Of a stretch of 6,691 bases of DNA, positions 4,577 to 6,691 are shown piece by piece. The position numbers and the translations under genes were made by a program. Under the pieces are notes generated by a model. It was not told the origin of the DNA. It searched no databases and saw only the letters and a program-made list of their open reading frames with translations. Source of the DNA: DATLCI01 sp046714215 (lineage in GTDB: Bacteria; Acidobacteriota; Terriglobia; Terriglobales; Acidobacteriaceae); contig JBKKBM010000042.1 of assembly GCA_046714215.1 (NCBI GenBank), positions 1 through 6,691 on the forward strand, given 5' to 3'. Within the stretch, counting starts at the first letter, position 1. Every line of letters starts with the position of its first letter.

Positions 4577-5902
4577 ATGCGCTATCTTCCGAACTCCGAC
4601 TCTGACCGCCGCGCGATGCTCGACGCCGTGGGCGCTGTCAACATCGACGACCTGTTCTCTCACATTCCCGCCGAATATCGCCTGAAGCGCGATCTCAACG
4701 TGCCCCGCCAGATGGGCGAGGCGGAGATCGTGGAATATTTCAAGGGCTTTGCCGGCGAGATGTCGGCGGGCTACGGCATCATGCTGGGCGCGGGCTCGTA
4801 TTATCACTATCGCCCGGTCATTATTGATGCGCTGATCTCGCGCGGCGAATTCTTTACTGCCTACACGCCCTACCAGGCGGAGATCTCGCAGGGCACGCTG
4901 CAGGCCATCTTCGAATTTCAGACCATGATCTGCGAATTGACCGGCATGGAAGTGGCCAACGCGTCGCTCTATGACGGCTCCACCGGCATCGCGGAAGCGG
5001 TGATGATGGCCATCCGCATCACCGGACGCAGCAGCACGGTCATCGGCCGCAGCGTGCATCCGGAATACCGCGAGGTGCTGCGGACATATGCCCAGCACCA
5101 GGGCATGCCCATCGCGGAAGTGCAGTTCACGGACAATGGGCGCATCGACCTCAAGGCTCTGGATGCCGCCATCACCGATCAGACGGCGTGCGTTGTCATT
5201 CAGTCGCCGAATTTCTTTGGGACCATCGAAGATGTGGCCGCGGTCGCCGACATCGCCCACAAGAAAGGCGCGCTGCTGGTCGTCTCCATCGCCGAAGCTC
5301 TCTCGCTTGGCATCGTGAAGCCGCCCACGGAAGCCGACATCGTCACCATGGAAGCGCAGTCGTTTGGCGTACCGCTGGGATATGGCGGCCCCTACGTGGG
5401 CGTGCTGGCCACGCGCGAGAAATTCGTGCGCCAGATGCCCGGACGCCTCGTGGGCCAAACCACGGACAAGCAGGGCAAGCGCGGCTTCGTACTTACGCTC
5501 TCTACTCGCGAGCAGCATATCCGCCGCGAGAAGGCGACTTCGAATATTTGTACAAACCAAGGACTCGTAGCTCTCATGGCCACCATATATATGTGCATTT
5601 ACGGCCGCGAGGGATTGAAGGATGTCGCCCAACAGAACCTGGCAAAGACCGCCTACGCCGTGGGCGAGTTCAAGAAGGGCGCCAAGGTGCTGTTCGAAGG
5701 TGCGCCTCGCTTCAATGAGTTCGTGGTTGAGTCGAAGAGCGGCGCCAAGCAGATCAATGACAAGCTCCTGGCAGAAAAGATTATCGGCGGGCTGCCGCTG
5801 GCCAAGTTCTATCCCGAACTGGCGAACGCAGCGCTGTGGTGCTGCACGGAACTCGTGACCAAGGCCCAGATCGACGCCGCGGCCAAGGCGGTGGGCCAAT
5901 GA
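4577..5902 (+). CDS. gcvPA: Glycine dehydrogenase (decarboxylating) subunit 1, 441 aa
   Basis: GcvPA is the N-terminal half of the P-protein in organisms where it is split. With GcvPB it forms the PLP-dependent decarboxylase that removes CO2 from glycine and loads the aminomethyl group on GcvH. It has the aminotransferase-like fold, but the PLP Lys is supplied by GcvPB. Family signatures in order are RYLPNSDSDRRAML at the N-terminus, GAGSYYHYRPVIID, FFTAYTPYQAEISQGTLQ, NASLYDGSTG (128-137), GRSVHPEYREV, QSPNFFGTIED, GYGGPYVGVLATREKFVRQMPGRL and REKATSNICTNQ (317-328). Length is normal (about 440-450). ATG 4577 lies just before the conserved N-terminus. No strong Shine-Dalgarno is present; GTGAG at 4560-4564 is the nearest purine stretch and can pair with CTCAC at 4568-4572. 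The stop overlaps the gcvPB start by ATGA, which implies translational coupling. Confidence 0.97.
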   Translation: MRYLPNSDSDRRAMLDAVGAVNIDDLFSHIPAEYRLKRDLNVPRQMGEAEIVEYFKGFAGEMSAGYGIMLGAGSYYHYRPVIIDALISRGEFFTAYTPYQAEISQGTLQAIFEFQTMICELTGMEVANASLYDGSTGIAEAVMMAIRITGRSSTVIGRSVHPEYREVLRTYAQHQGMPIAEVQFTDNGRIDLKALDAAITDQTACVVIQSPNFFGTIEDVAAVADIAHKKGALLVVSIAEALSLGIVKPPTEADIVTMEAQSFGVPLGYGGPYVGVLATREKFVRQMPGRLVGQTTDKQGKRGFVLTLSTREQHIRREKATSNICTNQGLVALMATIYMCIYGREGLKDVAQQNLAKTAYAVGEFKKGAKVLFEGAPRFNEFVVESKSGAKQINDKLLAEKIIGGLPLAKFYPELANAALWCCTELVTKAQIDAAAKAVGQ

Positions 5903-6691
5903 GCGATCAAGCCACGAAAATGAATAAGAACATCAAAAAAGTCACGCGGCACATCAGCCAGAATGAAGGGCTGATCTTCGAGCGATCGTCGAAAGGCAAG
6001 CGCGGTTACCGGCTGCCGCCGCTGGACGTGCCCGAAGCCGACGCGGCAAAACTTTTGGGTACGGCGCTGCGCGAAGACCTGGGACAGATGCCGGAAGTGA
6101 GTGAGTTCGAGATCATCCGCCATTTCACCCGGCTCTCGACGTGGAATTACGCTATCGATCTGGGGATGTATCCGCTGGGCTCCTGCACCATGAAATACAA
6201 CGCGCGCGTGAATGAAGTGGTGGTGCGGCTGGACGGACTGGCCAACGCGCATCCGTATCTTCCGGAAAAGATGGCGCAAGGCGCGTTGCGGGTGATGCAT
6301 GAGCTCTCGCAGGCATTGATCGAGATAACCGGCATGGATGCGATCACGCTGCAGCCCGCCGCCGGTGCGCATGGCGAGATGACCGGCATCATGCTGGTGC
6401 GCGCCTATTTCGAAGCGCAAGGCAAGCAGCGCAAGAAGATACTCATCCCCGACTCCGCGCATGGCACCAATCCCGCCACCGCCGCCATCTGCGGATACGA
6501 AGTCGAGAACCTGCGCTCTAACGCGAATGGCATGGTCGACATTAACGCTCTGGCCGCGCAGATGAACGAAGATGTCGCCGCGCTGATGCTCACCAATCCG
6601 AACACGCTCGGCGTCTTCGAAGAAGACATTCACAAGATCGCTGACCTCATGCATGACAAGGGCGGCCTTCTGTACATGGACGGCGCCAACA
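5899..6691 (+). CDS. gcvPB: Glycine dehydrogenase (decarboxylating) subunit 2, 3' partial
   Basis: GcvPB is the C-terminal, PLP-carrying half of the split P-protein and forms the glycine decarboxylase with GcvPA. The frame is open from ATG 5899 to the right edge, giving 264 residues of an expected 480-520. Family signatures read in order: GLIFERSSKGKRGYRLPPLDVP (from residue 24), GMYPLGSCTMKYN (89-101), NAHPYLPE (116-123), LQPAAGAHGEMTG (151-163), PDSAHGTNPATAA (184-196) and the final YMDGAN. The last is just before the region that should hold the PLP-binding Lys (GDxGxDVxHxNLHKTF type), so that residue lies outside the window. The start overlaps the gcvPA stop in ATGA, typical of coupled translation of two subunits needed in equal amounts. 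An in-frame ATG at 5920 is an alternative, but the overlap favours 5899. Confidence 0.96.
   Translation, partial: MSDQATKMNKNIKKVTRHISQNEGLIFERSSKGKRGYRLPPLDVPEADAAKLLGTALREDLGQMPEVSEFEIIRHFTRLSTWNYAIDLGMYPLGSCTMKYNARVNEVVVRLDGLANAHPYLPEKMAQGALRVMHELSQALIEITGMDAITLQPAAGAHGEMTGIMLVRAYFEAQGKQRKKILIPDSAHGTNPATAAICGYEVENLRSNANGMVDINALAAQMNEDVAALMLTNPNTLGVFEEDIHKIADLMHDKGGLLYMDGAN

Noticed and set aside
4553..5899. 448-codon open frame on the minus strand opposite gcvPA
   Set aside because: It mirrors gcvPA almost end to end in the antisense frame set by GC-rich codon use. The composition is Arg/His/Asp-rich with no motif.
5809..6654. 281-codon open frame on the minus strand opposite gcvPB
   Set aside because: It is antisense to well-conserved gcvPB motifs and has no recognisable domain.

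Overview
The window looks like chromosomal DNA of a fairly GC-rich, free-living bacterium. I infer Acidobacteriota (Terriglobia-like) from four things: a methylmalonyl-CoA mutase catalytic subunit without its B12 domain, a glycine decarboxylase split into GcvPA and GcvPB, the sequence type of the regulators, and palindromic repeats between genes. No database search was possible, so the phylum is a judgement.

Layout. (1) Positions 1-1456, plus strand: most of a methylmalonyl-CoA mutase large (catalytic) subunit, cut by the left edge. (2) 1466-1633, minus strand: an unrecognised 55-residue protein with ten cysteines, tail to tail with the mutase. (3) 1634-2761: a regulatory module made of a 75-residue HTH protein on the minus strand (1753-1980) and a cI/LexA-like repressor on the plus strand (2051-2761). 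The two are divergent around a short region rich in TAACA/TGTTA half-sites. The repressor's S24 peptidase-like domain has Gly where the catalytic Ser should be. (4) 2762-6691, plus strand: a glycine cleavage operon gcvT-gcvH-gcvPA-gcvPB, with gcvPB cut by the right edge.

How the genes work together. GcvPA/GcvPB (P-protein), GcvH (lipoyl carrier) and GcvT (aminomethyltransferase) split glycine into CO2, ammonia and methylene-tetrahydrofolate; the fourth component, L-protein, is not in the window. The mutase belongs to propionate/succinyl-CoA interconversion and needs a separate B12-binding subunit that is not seen here. It shares no obvious pathway with the gcv genes. The divergent regulator pair most likely controls itself; nothing in the sequence proves that it controls gcv.

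The least explained parts are the small Cys-rich protein, the repressor pair with its degenerate peptidase site, and the palindromes in the gcv spacers, one of which can pair over the gcvH ribosome binding site. No stretch longer than 300 bases lacks a gene. No tRNA, rRNA, CRISPR array or insertion sequence was seen.
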